A stretch of 64,000 nt of DNA from a virus: the IMG/VR virus record IMGVR_UViG_3300046512_000174, positions 1 through 64,000 of that record; one strand, written 5' to 3'. Position 1 is the first letter of the stretch; the number at the start of each line of letters is the position of its first letter. This document shows positions 8,936 to 17,703 of this stretch, in pieces. The notes under the pieces were generated by a model, which did no database searches, had not been told where the DNA came from, and saw nothing but the letters and a program-made list of their open reading frames with translations. A program made the translations under genes and the position numbers.

Positions 8936-10089
8936 TGGACCTATCTACGCCCGCATCGCAGAAAGCAGACGAATGCCCCATTACTTTTGTGATGGAGGAC
9001 GAGTCTGCCGGTACGTCTGACGAACTTACCCTCCTGATTCGACCGGAGGAGCTGTCTATCGGCTTCCCGAGCCGCATGTCTGTCAATCAGACGCTTGGCG
9101 GAGGATGGGCTGACAGTTTCGGCGAGGGCATCGAGGAAGGCACCTACGCGGGCACGCTGGGTTGGCGCGCCACCAGCTCCGACAGTGGCGGCACCGAGCG
9201 GCTGGCAAAAATGAAGGAATTCACCTACAGCGACTGGCACGCGCGCCGCGCCGCTGCCGTCGTAAAAGGTGATGACCCGAGCATGGTGCGGCTGATTCTG
9301 GTCGACACCCTGAACAACTATTCGCGAGTCATCGCGCCGAGAATATTTGAGCTGAAGCGCAGCAAGAGTCGGCCACTGCTGTCGCAATATCGGTTCAACT
9401 TCGTGATGCTTTCCAAGGACGTCACTCGACAAGACCTGCTGCTGTCCGACACGGGTTTTGGTGGGATTCTTGGGACCATCGGTTCGTGGATCGACAGCTT
9501 TACCGCGTCGATCAACAACATCACCAATCGCATCCGTGAAGCCTACAAATGGATCGATAAAACGATCATCGCGCCGATCAAGAAGTTTGTAGCTACCACC
9601 ATGCGGCTGTACAACGCGGTGAAGAATCTGGTCACAGCGGGTGTTGGCATCATTCGACAGGTCGGCAGCATTGCGACACTGGCCACGCAGGCCATCACCA
9701 ACGTTTTGCGCGCGGCAGCGATCGTGATCAACATCCCGAATATAGGCAAGGCCGCAATCATGAATGTGGTGCGTGAATACACCAACCTTTTCTGCCTCCT
9801 GAAGAACGCAAAAAAGGTTCTCGATTATGAAGACTACTCGGACATTTACGGCGCCTCGAACTGCTCGTCTACCGGTGGCGGCCGCTCCATTTCCGTTTAC
9901 TCTGGGTCGACCAACAACACGTTCGCTGCAATCGCCAAGGAAACGCCGTCGCCAGTCATCGTTACGCAGGCTGCTTCGAACAGCATGAAGACTCTCGCGG
10001 GGACTGACTTGGTGACAACGCCACTACCGAGTTCGGTGATCGCCAGCAACCTCAACGTGATCAATTCCGGCGTGTCGGTGACGGCATGA
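8935..10089 (+). CDS. Baseplate/tail protein, DNA-circulation or hub-associated type
   Basis: A 384-residue protein between spike and gp25-like genes. The N-terminal 150 residues carry a pattern familiar from myovirus baseplate proteins (LTLLIRPEELSIGFPSRMSVNQTLGGGWADSFGEGIEEGTYAGTLGW). The middle (about 180-300) has several hydrophobic or amphipathic helices (IIRQVGSIATLATQAITNVLRAAAIVIN). The C-terminus is Ser/Thr-rich. The weak ribosome binding site overlaps a hairpin. It overlaps the next gene by ATGA. The role is inferred from position. Confidence 0.62.
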   Translation: MDLSTPASQKADECPITFVMEDESAGTSDELTLLIRPEELSIGFPSRMSVNQTLGGGWADSFGEGIEEGTYAGTLGWRATSSDSGGTERLAKMKEFTYSDWHARRAAAVVKGDDPSMVRLILVDTLNNYSRVIAPRIFELKRSKSRPLLSQYRFNFVMLSKDVTRQDLLLSDTGFGGILGTIGSWIDSFTASINNITNRIREAYKWIDKTIIAPIKKFVATTMRLYNAVKNLVTAGVGIIRQVGSIATLATQAITNVLRAAAIVINIPNIGKAAIMNVVREYTNLFCLLKNAKKVLDYEDYSDIYGASNCSSTGGGRSISVYSGSTNNTFAAIAKETPSPVIVTQAASNSMKTLAGTDLVTTPLPSSVIASNLNVINSGVSVTA

Positions 10090-10709
10090 CCGACTTTACC
10101 AAGCAGTATTCCGGCTATCGGTTCGTAAATACCCAGCGCGGCGACACGCTGCAGATGGTGGCGTTCCGTGAGCTTGGCAGCGCCAACGACTGGGCAAAAC
10201 TGGCATGGTTCAACGACCTGTTGCCGCCATTCATTACGGATGATGCGTCGCTGGCCGGTGACCGGGTGCTGCTGTCTGGGCAGCAGATAAAAATCCCTTC
10301 AACCGTGGCTGAGTCGGAGTCTTCGACCAGTGACGCAGATAATGTGCTGCTTACCGACTGCCGACTGCGAAACGGGAAGTTGTCGGTCGATCTTGAAACT
10401 GGCGACTTCGCGGTCGTGTCGGGACGCGATAATCTCAAGCAGGCCATCACATTCAGGATCGTGACCGATCAGGGCGAGCTGATTTTCCATCCGGCGTATG
10501 GATGCAAAATCAGTCGGCGGCGCGGAAACAAGAATGCGGCCGTAGCCACTCTCCTTGGCCGAATGGATCTTCAAGATGCGCTGGTGCAGGAGACCCGCCT
10601 GCGCCGAATCAACAGTATCACCACCACCAGTAGAGGTGATGTTCTGTCGGCATCTGTCGACGTCACACCGATTACTGGCGACTCAGTGCAAGTGGATGCG
10701 AGCGTATAA
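10086..10709 (+). CDS. Baseplate wedge protein: LysM-like plus gp25-like domains
   Basis: A 207-residue protein. Residues about 10-75 look LysM-like (GYRFVNTQRGDTLQMVAFRELGSANDWAKLAWFNDLLPP ... LSGQQIKIP). Residues about 105-200 match the gp25/gpW baseplate family (GDFAVVSGRDNLKQAITFRIVTDQGELIFHPAYGCKI). gp25-type subunits prime sheath assembly at the baseplate. The two modules are often separate genes (P2 gpX and gpW), so this is a fusion. Fused domain order and context give good confidence. Confidence 0.8.
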   Translation: MTDFTKQYSGYRFVNTQRGDTLQMVAFRELGSANDWAKLAWFNDLLPPFITDDASLAGDRVLLSGQQIKIPSTVAESESSTSDADNVLLTDCRLRNGKLSVDLETGDFAVVSGRDNLKQAITFRIVTDQGELIFHPAYGCKISRRRGNKNAAVATLLGRMDLQDALVQETRLRRINSITTTSRGDVLSASVDVTPITGDSVQVDASV

Positions 10710-11825
10710 ATGGCCTTTCAGGTAAAAGATTTCGTTTCGATTACCGCATCCATGATCAACTGGATGCGGGCGACTACCCGCCGGGTCAGCGACTACAACA
10801 TCGGTTCGATTGTTCGAACCATGCTCGAGGCCGTTGCGGCGGAAATCGACGAGCTGTATCAGCAGTTTTTCATCGGTGTCAAAGAGGCAATCCCGGTCTC
10901 GGTCTACAACTCGTTCAGCTTCGATAAGCTGGCGGCGATCAGCACCAATGGGCTGATTCGGGTCACGCTCACCCCGTCTGATACGGCCGGTCTGATCTCG
11001 GCCGGAACGACGTTCTCGGCCACCGGACTGCCTACGACTTATACGTCACTTACGGATGTGGTGGTCGGCATTGGCGTTTCGTCTGTCGACGTGTCTGTGA
11101 AGGCCGATATCGCAGGCTCGATCGGCAATATCGCCGCACTGCAAGAGTTCACTCTCAACCCGGCCCCGGACAACTTCGTCAGCGCGACCAACCTCACCGG
11201 CTGGGCTTCTGGCGTTGATGCCGAGACTGATGATGAGCGAAAGATCCGTTTCGCCGCTTACATCGCATCGATCAGCCGATCGACCAACGCAGCTCTGCGT
11301 TACGGCATGAGCACTGCGACGCTGGTGGACGCCAACGGCAATATCATTGAGCGTGTTGCTACCGCGATTACGGTAGAGCCGTATCTTGACGACTCTAACC
11401 AGCCGATCGCGAAGGTCGATTGCTACATCCACAACGGTGTCGGAGGAACCTCGTCTGCGCTTCTTGCGCGAACTACCCAGATTGTTGATGGCTATTACGA
11501 TGAGAATGGTGTGGCTGTTCCCGGATACAAAGCATCAGGGATCAAAACCACGGTATTCATTGCTGAGGAACAGCTGGTCACGGTTGTTGGCGAGATCACC
11601 CCGGAAGCGGGTTATGACGAGCCTACCCTGATCGCCAGCGCAACCACCACCGTATATGCCTATTTGCAAAACCTTGCGATCGGCGAGACTGCTGTGCTTG
11701 CTGAGGTGATCTATCTGGTCAAGGACATCGAGGGGGTTTATGACTTCCAGATGTCTACCCCATCAGCGAACGTGACTGTTGCGAAAAACAAGAAGCTGAT
11801 GCCCGGGAGTATCGACATCACATGA
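10710..11825 (+). CDS. Baseplate J-like wedge protein
   Basis: A 371-residue protein of normal J-family length. The start pattern FVSITASMINWMRATTRRVSDYNIGSIVRTMLEAVAAEIDELYQQFF is the family hallmark. It is followed by repeated beta modules (GLIRVTLTPSDTAGLISAGTTFSATG) and ETDDERKIRFAAYIASISRSTNAALRYG. J builds the outer baseplate ring with gpI and gp25. It overlaps the following gene by 4 nt. Confidence 0.9.
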   Translation: MAFQVKDFVSITASMINWMRATTRRVSDYNIGSIVRTMLEAVAAEIDELYQQFFIGVKEAIPVSVYNSFSFDKLAAISTNGLIRVTLTPSDTAGLISAGTTFSATGLPTTYTSLTDVVVGIGVSSVDVSVKADIAGSIGNIAALQEFTLNPAPDNFVSATNLTGWASGVDAETDDERKIRFAAYIASISRSTNAALRYGMSTATLVDANGNIIERVATAITVEPYLDDSNQPIAKVDCYIHNGVGGTSSALLARTTQIVDGYYDENGVAVPGYKASGIKTTVFIAEEQLVTVVGEITPEAGYDEPTLIASATTTVYAYLQNLAIGETAVLAEVIYLVKDIEGVYDFQMSTPSANVTVAKNKKLMPGSIDIT

Positions 11826-14104
11826 ATCTGGTTCAGAAACTCCTCGGATTGCTGCACCGCGTTTTTGATCCTGACCCGGAGCAGTTTCTCGCGCTGCAAT
11901 TCCAGTACGACGGCCTGATGGTCTGGACCGTGGCTGATAACGTGCTGAGCACGTCTGTCACGGATGGCAGCGGCGAGAACCTATCGATCAATCTCGTCGA
12001 TTACACCATCAGCGGCCTGATCAATTTCATTTCGCAGCAGGCCGGGTACACGGTATCCACCAATGCGGCGCCTGATAAGCTCGCCCTTTCCGCGCGCACG
12101 CTCATCGACGGGAGCAAAAACCAGTTTGCGTCCAATGGCGACCATCTTTACGCCTATGCCAGTCTGATTTGGGTGTTCATGAGCGCTGTCGCCAGCGAAT
12201 TACGGGCAGCCGGCGCGCAGATCCCGCAGGCAATTCGCCAGATGACCGTGACTGAGGCGTCTGATGACTGGATCGACGAGCTGGGCGGCTACTACGGCGT
12301 AAAGCGCCAGCAGGGCGAGTCAGATGCCAGCTACGGACCGCGCATCATCGCGGAGGTTGTGCGGCCACGCTGCAACAACATCGCCATGGAGGCGGCCATC
12401 TCGCTTTACACGGGGCAGAGCACCAAGGTGACCGACGTCGTCATCTACGGCGCCAGTTTCCCGAAGTATGACAGCACAATTTTCCGCGACAGCGTGTATC
12501 AGTACCAGTCGGTATCAGCTCCGCAATACGGGTTGTTTGACGTCGAGTACGGATATGACCTGCTGGGTGGTGATGATGTAACGGACTTCTCGGCGCGCGT
12601 GCGTGGAATCATCGACACGCTGCGCGCTGCGGGTACTCACCTGCGATCGCTGGTGCTGAAAGCCGGTTCGTTTGGCGACACGCTGACGCCGCCGATTGAT
12701 GAGGCCATGCCGCTGCGCTTGACCTTCAATCAGGCAGACACCCTGACCGCGCCGAACGACGACCTGTTCACGTTTGACGCGGCTCTCGGCGCATTCAACG
12801 ACTCAGCTGCTTCTGGGACTGAAAGCGAGTTCAACGCGATTCACTACAACCAGCGGTACAACAGTGTTCGGACACGCAACAGCGCGATCAATTTCGCCGG
12901 CGGCACCATCGAAACATTCCCGGTTCTGGCGAAAGAGTGGCTATTCACCACCGGATCGCTTCCGGCAGACGTCAGTGTTTCGCGCGCAAGCGTTGGCGCT
13001 CGATTCAACGCGCAAGGGGTGCTTGAGTTCGTCGGCGCAGATCTCCCACGCTTTGACTACGACCCGTACACCAGGACCACGCGCGGACTGATGATCGAGG
13101 AGGCCCGCACCAACCTGCTGCCATATTCCAGCGACTTCACCAATGCTGCGTGGGGAAAAACCGCCTGTGCCGCATCTGTCAGCGCGATGAATGGCCCGGA
13201 CAACGCCACCGCTGCATCGCTGATCGTGCCGAACACCAGCAATACCTCGCACTACGTTGGATCGACTGCGATCGCGGTAACGGCATCAAAGGCCTACACC
13301 GAATCGATTTTCGTTAAGGCGGCCGGGTACACGCAGGTTCGCTTGCTGATATCCGATAACATTGGTCAGCTGATCGAAACCGTATTTGATACGGCAACGG
13401 GGACTGTGATCGCCGGCAGCACGGCTGCCATCATCACGCGAATGGCTAATGGCTGGTGGCGCGTGGCGCTGACAGCGATCACCAGCGTCGGAGCATCGAC
13501 ACTGACCCTGCAGGCGTGGGTATATTCTGCTGGGAGTGGCGTGTTCACAGGTGATGGCACGTCGGGCCTGTATCTATGGCACGCGCAAATGGAGCTTGGT
13601 GCGTTCGGCACTACACCGATCGTCACCGCCGGATCCGCAGCCACCCGCGCGGCAGACCTGCCAACAATTTCAAGTTTGTCGCCATGGTACAACGCATCGC
13701 TTGGCACCTTTATCGTCCATGCCACCGACCGCATGCCTTCGACCGCCAACGGATACACCCTCTCGATCGGTAGTGATAGTTCGAACTACATGGCATTCGG
13801 CCAAGTAACCACTGCTGGACCGACAGGGACGGCTGCATTTATCAAAGCCGGTGCAGGGCCAGTAGGGCCGGACCTATTCAACCGCAGCAAGATGGCGCTC
13901 GCGTGGAACGTGTCCGCTGTGAATCAGGCAGCGGATGGTGTAGCGCTTGGCGGTGCCACGCACAGCGGAATTCCGGTTGTCAGCAGTATCTGGCTGGGTC
14001 GAGGGCACTCAGGAGGCCCGACGGTCACCTGCTACATCCGCAAGATGACGTATTGGGCTGCGCGGTTCCCTGATGGGACTTTGAAAATCATGACCGAGGC
14101 CTGA
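11822..14104 (+). CDS. gpI-like baseplate protein fused to a lectin-like fibre domain
   Basis: A 760-residue protein. Residues 1 to about 290 fit a gpI/tail-protein-I role: ASDDWIDELGGYYGVKRQQGESDASYGPRII, then a segment with repeated YDxxxFRD/QYGxFDVEYGYD. Residues about 390-760 are typical of phage head/tail spike carbohydrate-binding regions (TRGLMIEEARTNLLPYSSDFTNAAWGKT, then jelly-roll repeats with MANGWWRVALT and LYLWHAQMELG). The fusion puts a receptor- or glycan-binding domain on the baseplate. It follows J in the expected J-I order. Confidence 0.75.
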   Translation: MNLVQKLLGLLHRVFDPDPEQFLALQFQYDGLMVWTVADNVLSTSVTDGSGENLSINLVDYTISGLINFISQQAGYTVSTNAAPDKLALSARTLIDGSKNQFASNGDHLYAYASLIWVFMSAVASELRAAGAQIPQAIRQMTVTEASDDWIDELGGYYGVKRQQGESDASYGPRIIAEVVRPRCNNIAMEAAISLYTGQSTKVTDVVIYGASFPKYDSTIFRDSVYQYQSVSAPQYGLFDVEYGYDLLGGDDVTDFSARVRGIIDTLRAAGTHLRSLVLKAGSFGDTLTPPIDEAMPLRLTFNQADTLTAPNDDLFTFDAALGAFNDSAASGTESEFNAIHYNQRYNSVRTRNSAINFAGGTIETFPVLAKEWLFTTGSLPADVSVSRASVGARFNAQGVLEFVGADLPRFDYDPYTRTTRGLMIEEARTNLLPYSSDFTNAAWGKTACAASVSAMNGPDNATAASLIVPNTSNTSHYVGSTAIAVTASKAYTESIFVKAAGYTQVRLLISDNIGQLIETVFDTATGTVIAGSTAAIITRMANGWWRVALTAITSVGASTLTLQAWVYSAGSGVFTGDGTSGLYLWHAQMELGAFGTTPIVTAGSAATRAADLPTISSLSPWYNASLGTFIVHATDRMPSTANGYTLSIGSDSSNYMAFGQVTTAGPTGTAAFIKAGAGPVGPDLFNRSKMALAWNVSAVNQAADGVALGGATHSGIPVVSSIWLGRGHSGGPTVTCYIRKMTYWAARFPDGTLKIMTEA

Positions 14105-14155
14105 CAAGGCCTCGCGTCGTGACGCCAGACTGCGCGTACCGCACGGAGAACCCAC

Positions 14156-14611
14156 ATGACCGGCTTCAACCTAAAAGACCATTACGACAAAGCGCCAAGC
14201 GGCCTGTTTCTGCTGAAGGTTTACCGCGCTGGCGAACTGATCGAGGTCTTTGAAGAAAAGAACCTGATTGTTGATCTGTCGAAACAAATCCACGCGAAGC
14301 TGCTCGGCGGCGCAGTGGCAAACCAGTCTGTAACCCAGATCGGCTTTGGCACCAACAACACTGCGCCTGCCGTTGGAAACACTTCGTTAACCAGCCCGTA
14401 TTTGAAGGCCTTAGACAGCGTGACCTATCCGCTGACGAATCAGGTGTCTTTCAACTTCTCGCTGGGCACCACCGAAAACAACGGCGTCAACATCGGTGAA
14501 TTCGGCCTGTTCACCGCAGGCGGCACTTTGTACGCCCGCAAAACGCGAACCACTGTTCTTCCAAAAGCGTCCGACCTTTCGTTCGCGGGCTCTTGGATCA
14601 TTTCTTTCTGA
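14156..14611 (+). CDS. Conserved tail-fibre-region protein
   Basis: A 151-residue protein with SD GGAG 8 nt before the ATG. The sequence (GLFLLKVYRAGELIEVFEEKNLIVDLSKQIHAKLLGG, SVTQIGFGTNNTAPAVGNTSLTSPYLKAL, NIGEFGLFTAGGTLYARKTRT) is a type often seen between baseplate and fibre genes. It is all-beta and lacks a signal peptide. It probably forms a fibre- or baseplate-attached structural component; its precise role is unknown. Confidence 0.65.
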   Translation: MTGFNLKDHYDKAPSGLFLLKVYRAGELIEVFEEKNLIVDLSKQIHAKLLGGAVANQSVTQIGFGTNNTAPAVGNTSLTSPYLKALDSVTYPLTNQVSFNFSLGTTENNGVNIGEFGLFTAGGTLYARKTRTTVLPKASDLSFAGSWIISF

Positions 14612-14622
14612 GGCCCTGATTA

Positions 14623-15618
14623 ATGGCTAACCAACCGGAAGTCGCCGTCTACGACAGCGGCGTATACCAGATCGAGGTTTCCGACCCGGTAGATGGTGGC
14701 GTCGGCGCGAAAACGAACGCACCGCTGCTGGCGCTGGCGAACCGTACCGCGTACCTGAAAGCACACCTTGACGCTATCGAGGGCGGTGCGTTCCTTCTGC
14801 CCGGCTATGCGCTACTTGATTCGCCAGCCCTGATCAACTCGCCAACCGCGCCGACTCAAGCTGCTGGCGACAACTCGACCAAGATCGCAACCGATGCGTT
14901 CGTGCAGACAGCTGTTAACGGATCGGTCAGCGTCAGCGTAGCTGGCGGCGCTACTACCACGCTTACGCAAGCCCAGTATGGCGCTTCAAGCATCGTATTG
15001 ACCGGCGCCATCACAGCGAATAAGGCCGTCGTTCTGCCAAACGGTCCGGGCCGGTGGCTGGTCACCAACAACACGACCGGTGCATTCACTATCACGTTGA
15101 AAACGGCTGCAGGTACCGGCGTCGTGGTCACCCAAGGCAAGAGCACGCTGGTGTTCTCCGATGGGACTAACGTGCGCCTACAGCAGAGCGACTTTGTCAG
15201 CCCTGCACTGCTCGGTACGCCAACCGCGCCAACAGCTGCGCCGGGAACCAGCACCACGCAACTGGCGACAACTGAATTCGTCACGCTGGTTCAAGGACTT
15301 TCGGTCCCGCAAGATAGCTCGGTGGGCGCCGCCCAGCTGCCAACCGGCACTAATGCGCAGCGCCCGGCAAATGGCGCTGGCAAGCTTCGATTCAACACCG
15401 ACATCAATCGTGCCGAGATCAACAACGGCGCCGCATGGGGGTCGTTGGGCGGTGCCACTGGCGGCGGTAACGACGCAGTGTTTTACCTGAACGATCAAAC
15501 CATCAACAACGACTACACCGTTGCCGCCAACCAGAACGCGATGAGTGCTGGCCCAATCACCATTGCCAACGGCAAGACTGTCACGGTTTCGACCGGTGCC
15601 GTCTGGACCGTGGTTTGA
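14623..15618 (+). CDS. Tail fibre protein
   Basis: A 331-residue protein. The N-terminus (VAVYDSGVYQIEVSDPVDGGVGAKTNAPLLALANRTAYLKAHLD) is a common fibre attachment module. Two imperfect copies of a fibre repeat, SPTAPTQAAGDNSTKIATDAFV and GTPTAPTAAPGTSTTQLATTEFV, flank a beta-sandwich region. The C-terminus (LNDQTINNDYTVAANQNAMSAGPITIANGKTVTVSTGAVWTVV) is the usual end of short fibres. It is followed directly by the three small tip genes, which may supply alternative distal domains. Confidence 0.83.
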   Translation: MANQPEVAVYDSGVYQIEVSDPVDGGVGAKTNAPLLALANRTAYLKAHLDAIEGGAFLLPGYALLDSPALINSPTAPTQAAGDNSTKIATDAFVQTAVNGSVSVSVAGGATTTLTQAQYGASSIVLTGAITANKAVVLPNGPGRWLVTNNTTGAFTITLKTAAGTGVVVTQGKSTLVFSDGTNVRLQQSDFVSPALLGTPTAPTAAPGTSTTQLATTEFVTLVQGLSVPQDSSVGAAQLPTGTNAQRPANGAGKLRFNTDINRAEINNGAAWGSLGGATGGGNDAVFYLNDQTINNDYTVAANQNAMSAGPITIANGKTVTVSTGAVWTVV

Positions 15619-15628
15619 GGATCTTTCG

Positions 15629-16036
15629 ATGAGTCTTATTCTTTCCGGCACCGGCGGCCTTACAATTCCAAGCGGAAGCGTATTATCTGCAAGTCCGGCA
15701 ACCGGAGATCGCTCTACTGCCATTGCGACGATGCAGAAATTCGCTGATGAGTTCAGCGCCAACCTTGCAGGCAACGGTTGGCAGAAATTTCCTAACGGCC
15801 TGATCATCCAATGGGGTCAGGGTGCTGCAAGCAGTTCAGTCAACACCTCGGTAAACATCAACTTCCCCACTGCATATACAGCTCAGGTTCTTTGTGTGTC
15901 TGTCACCAGAACATCCACCAACATTGCAACGGACATTAACAGCTTCGCTGTTGGCGCGATCTCCTCACTAACGAGCTTCCCAATAAAATGTCAGCTCGCT
16001 TCCGCAACATTTTTCTGGATGGCCTTGGGCTATTAA
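15629..16036 (+). CDS. Fibre-tip protein, paralogue 1
   Basis: A 135-residue protein starting at ATG 15629 after SD GAGG; the longer frame from 15545 overlaps the fibre gene and is not used. A short variable head leads to MQKFADEF, then the gp53-like fibre-tip core GNGWQKFPNGLIIQWGQGAASSSVNTSVNINFPTAY, and ends in FFWMALGY. This domain forms the receptor-binding knob in many Pseudomonas and enterobacterial fibres, including pyocins. Two more paralogues follow. Confidence 0.8.
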   Translation: MSLILSGTGGLTIPSGSVLSASPATGDRSTAIATMQKFADEFSANLAGNGWQKFPNGLIIQWGQGAASSSVNTSVNINFPTAYTAQVLCVSVTRTSTNIATDINSFAVGAISSLTSFPIKCQLASATFFWMALGY

Positions 16037-16045
16037 GGGATTGCT

Positions 16046-16510
16046 ATGAGCACAGTAAAAGCCAACCGCTTGCAGCTCGGCCAGTCCGGCACCGCGACGC
16101 AGAACTTCACGTTGGATGCCTCGGCCGCTGACGGAACCATGAAGCTGGCACGCGGTGTTGCAGGCGGCACCACGCAGGACGTTATGCTTGTCAACGCCGC
16201 TGGCGAGGTGGATTTTCCCCAACTGGTGCGGCTTTATGGGTCAAATGGTTATCAAAAGATGCCCGGCGGCCTGATCTTGCAGTGGGGAGCGTCCACAACG
16301 CCCGCCGGGGGAACCATCGCCGTGGCATTCCCTATCATTTTCCCGAATGCACTATTTCAGGTTTATGCGGCTGACTACAGCGTTAGTAACGGCACTACCA
16401 ACATCATCGGCTGCGATGCTGGAACGGTAAATGGCTGTAACGTTTATACGAGTGACGCCGCAGGCACTGCTCAAGGGTCGAATTTCAAATGGTTCGCCAT
16501 TGGTAATTAA
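16046..16510 (+). CDS. Fibre-tip protein, paralogue 2
   Basis: A 154-residue protein with SD AAGGG. Its different N-terminal half (STVKANRLQLGQSGTATQNFTLDASAADGTMKLARGVAG) resembles fibre connector modules. The C-terminal half is the same tip domain as its neighbours: SNGYQKMPGGLILQWGASTTPAGGTIAVAFPIIFPNALFQVYA, ending NFKWFAIGN. The core is divergent from the flanking copies in exposed segments, as expected for diversified receptor binding. Confidence 0.8.
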   Translation: MSTVKANRLQLGQSGTATQNFTLDASAADGTMKLARGVAGGTTQDVMLVNAAGEVDFPQLVRLYGSNGYQKMPGGLILQWGASTTPAGGTIAVAFPIIFPNALFQVYAADYSVSNGTTNIIGCDAGTVNGCNVYTSDAAGTAQGSNFKWFAIGN

Positions 16511-16520
16511 GGAGAAATGT

Positions 16521-16859
16521 ATGTTTTCTGCAAACTCAACTCGCGGTTTTTATGACCCGGAAATCCACACCACGATGCCAGAAGACGCCATCGAGATGCC
16601 TGATGGTCTGCACGCTGAGCTGATGGCCGGGCAGTCTGAAGGGAAGGTCATCACGTGGGGTAAAAAGGGGCTTCCATATCTCGCTGATCGCCCAGCGCCA
16701 ACGACCGATGAGCTGAATGCCAGCGCCATTGCCGGCCGTGAAGCGGCCTACCGCAGCGAAGCGGACCCACTCTACTTCCAGTTCCAGCGTGGCGACGTCG
16801 AAAAGCAAGTCTGGCTCGACAAGATCGCTGAAATCAAAGCTCGCTTTCCGAAGGTGTAA
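16521..16859 (+). CDS. Tail fibre assembly protein (Tfa-like)
   Basis: A 112-residue protein from ATG 16521, with SD AAGGAG 6 nt upstream; the longer frame from 16431 overlaps the preceding tip gene. The sequence (FSANSTRGFYDPEIHTTMPEDAIEMPDGLHAELMAGQSEGKVITWGKKGLPYLADRPAPTTDEL) is typical of Tfa/gp38-like chaperones that fold or cap fibre tips. It sits between tip paralogues 2 and 3, so it may serve either. Confidence 0.83.
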   Translation: MFSANSTRGFYDPEIHTTMPEDAIEMPDGLHAELMAGQSEGKVITWGKKGLPYLADRPAPTTDELNASAIAGREAAYRSEADPLYFQFQRGDVEKQVWLDKIAEIKARFPKV

Positions 16860-16861
16860 CC

Positions 16862-17323
16862 ATGTCCGTCTCTCTACGAGCTGATAGCGGTGGCGCAACT
16901 GGCGCTATCCAGCTGAATGGATCTGACAAGCTGGTGCTCAATGCCGACGGCACGTTGAGCGGTACGGCGAACCCGGCGACCGGCCTGCGCAGTCAGGCGC
17001 TGGCGACCATGCAGAAATTCGCCGATGAATTTAATTTATTGGCGGGCGACAATGGCTATCAGAAGCTTCCGAGCGGATTGATTATCCAATGGGGTTCTGT
17101 AACTTCTAGCGCTAGCGCTGACCTTGTTGTCAATTATCCAATTCAATTTCCAACCCTTCAATTCGCATTGGTTGCTACTGCGTATATCAGTGGAAACTCT
17201 ACCAGAGACACCAACGTCATGGTTCGCAGGGACGCTCCCGGACTCTCTCAGTTTTCAGTTGGTACGTTCCTTACCGCTACTCGAATATCTGAAGCTATTT
17301 TCTGGATGGCTCTTGGACGCTAG
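16862..17323 (+). CDS. Fibre-tip protein, paralogue 3
   Basis: A 153-residue protein with SD GAAGGTG. It shares with paralogue 1 the linker ATGLRSQALATMQKFADEF and with both the core GYQKLPSGLIIQWGSVTSSASADLVVNYPIQFPTLQFALVATAY, ending ISEAIFWMALGR. Coming after the assembly chaperone gene, it looks like a duplicated tip cassette. It closes the fibre module; a strong hairpin follows before the lysis genes. Confidence 0.8.
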   Translation: MSVSLRADSGGATGAIQLNGSDKLVLNADGTLSGTANPATGLRSQALATMQKFADEFNLLAGDNGYQKLPSGLIIQWGSVTSSASADLVVNYPIQFPTLQFALVATAYISGNSTRDTNVMVRRDAPGLSQFSVGTFLTATRISEAIFWMALGR

Positions 17324-17360
17324 TAATCGCCCAGTAAAATAGTATCGTCGTGATGCCACC

Positions 17361-17391
17361 ATCCGCTTAGTCACCCAACTAAGCGGATTTT
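17361..17391 (+). terminator. Strong hairpin between fibre and lysis modules
   Basis: An 11-bp stem (ATCCGCTTAGT / ACTAAGCGGAT) with a 6-nt loop is followed by TTTT. It ends only 4 nt before the ATG of the holin candidate, which lacks any SD outside the stem. It can act as terminator of the tail transcript and may also hinder initiation of the lysis cassette. Confidence 0.75.
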
Positions 17392-17394
17392 CAC

Positions 17395-17703
17395 ATGACT
17401 CCATTCCGTCGCATCAAAGCCCTTGTCGATACGTCGGCGTGGATCCTGATTGCACCCTCTCTGATTGCCCTGTTCTTTATCGATGAGTCGATGCTCACCA
17501 CACTGGTGCAATGGCTGGTGTTCGCTCCGGTGCTCGCCGGTGTAGCCGTGATCGTCAGCCGCATCGTTTTCCCGCAGATCCACCTGACTGACTTGGTCAG
17601 CGAGGCGATGCGCGGGAATCGTGCTGCAGCGACCGTGGCGGGCGCTCTGGTGATCTTTGTCGCCATTCTGGTGCTGGCGCTCGCTATCTGGTCTCGCGCC
17701 TGA
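17395..17703 (+). CDS. Putative holin (three membrane segments)
   Basis: A 102-residue membrane protein. It has three hydrophobic segments at about residues 14-30 (TSAWILIAPSLIALFFI), 34-62 (LTTLVQWLVFAPVLAGVAVIVSRIVF) and 80-100 (VAGALVIFVAILVLALAIW), with a basic N-terminus. It is the first gene of the lysis cassette, and its stop overlaps the endolysin start (TGATG). A class I-like holin is the best guess; it could also be a different phage membrane protein. The start lies just behind a hairpin and lacks a clear SD. Confidence 0.65.
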   Translation: MTPFRRIKALVDTSAWILIAPSLIALFFIDESMLTTLVQWLVFAPVLAGVAVIVSRIVFPQIHLTDLVSEAMRGNRAAATVAGALVIFVAILVLALAIWSRA

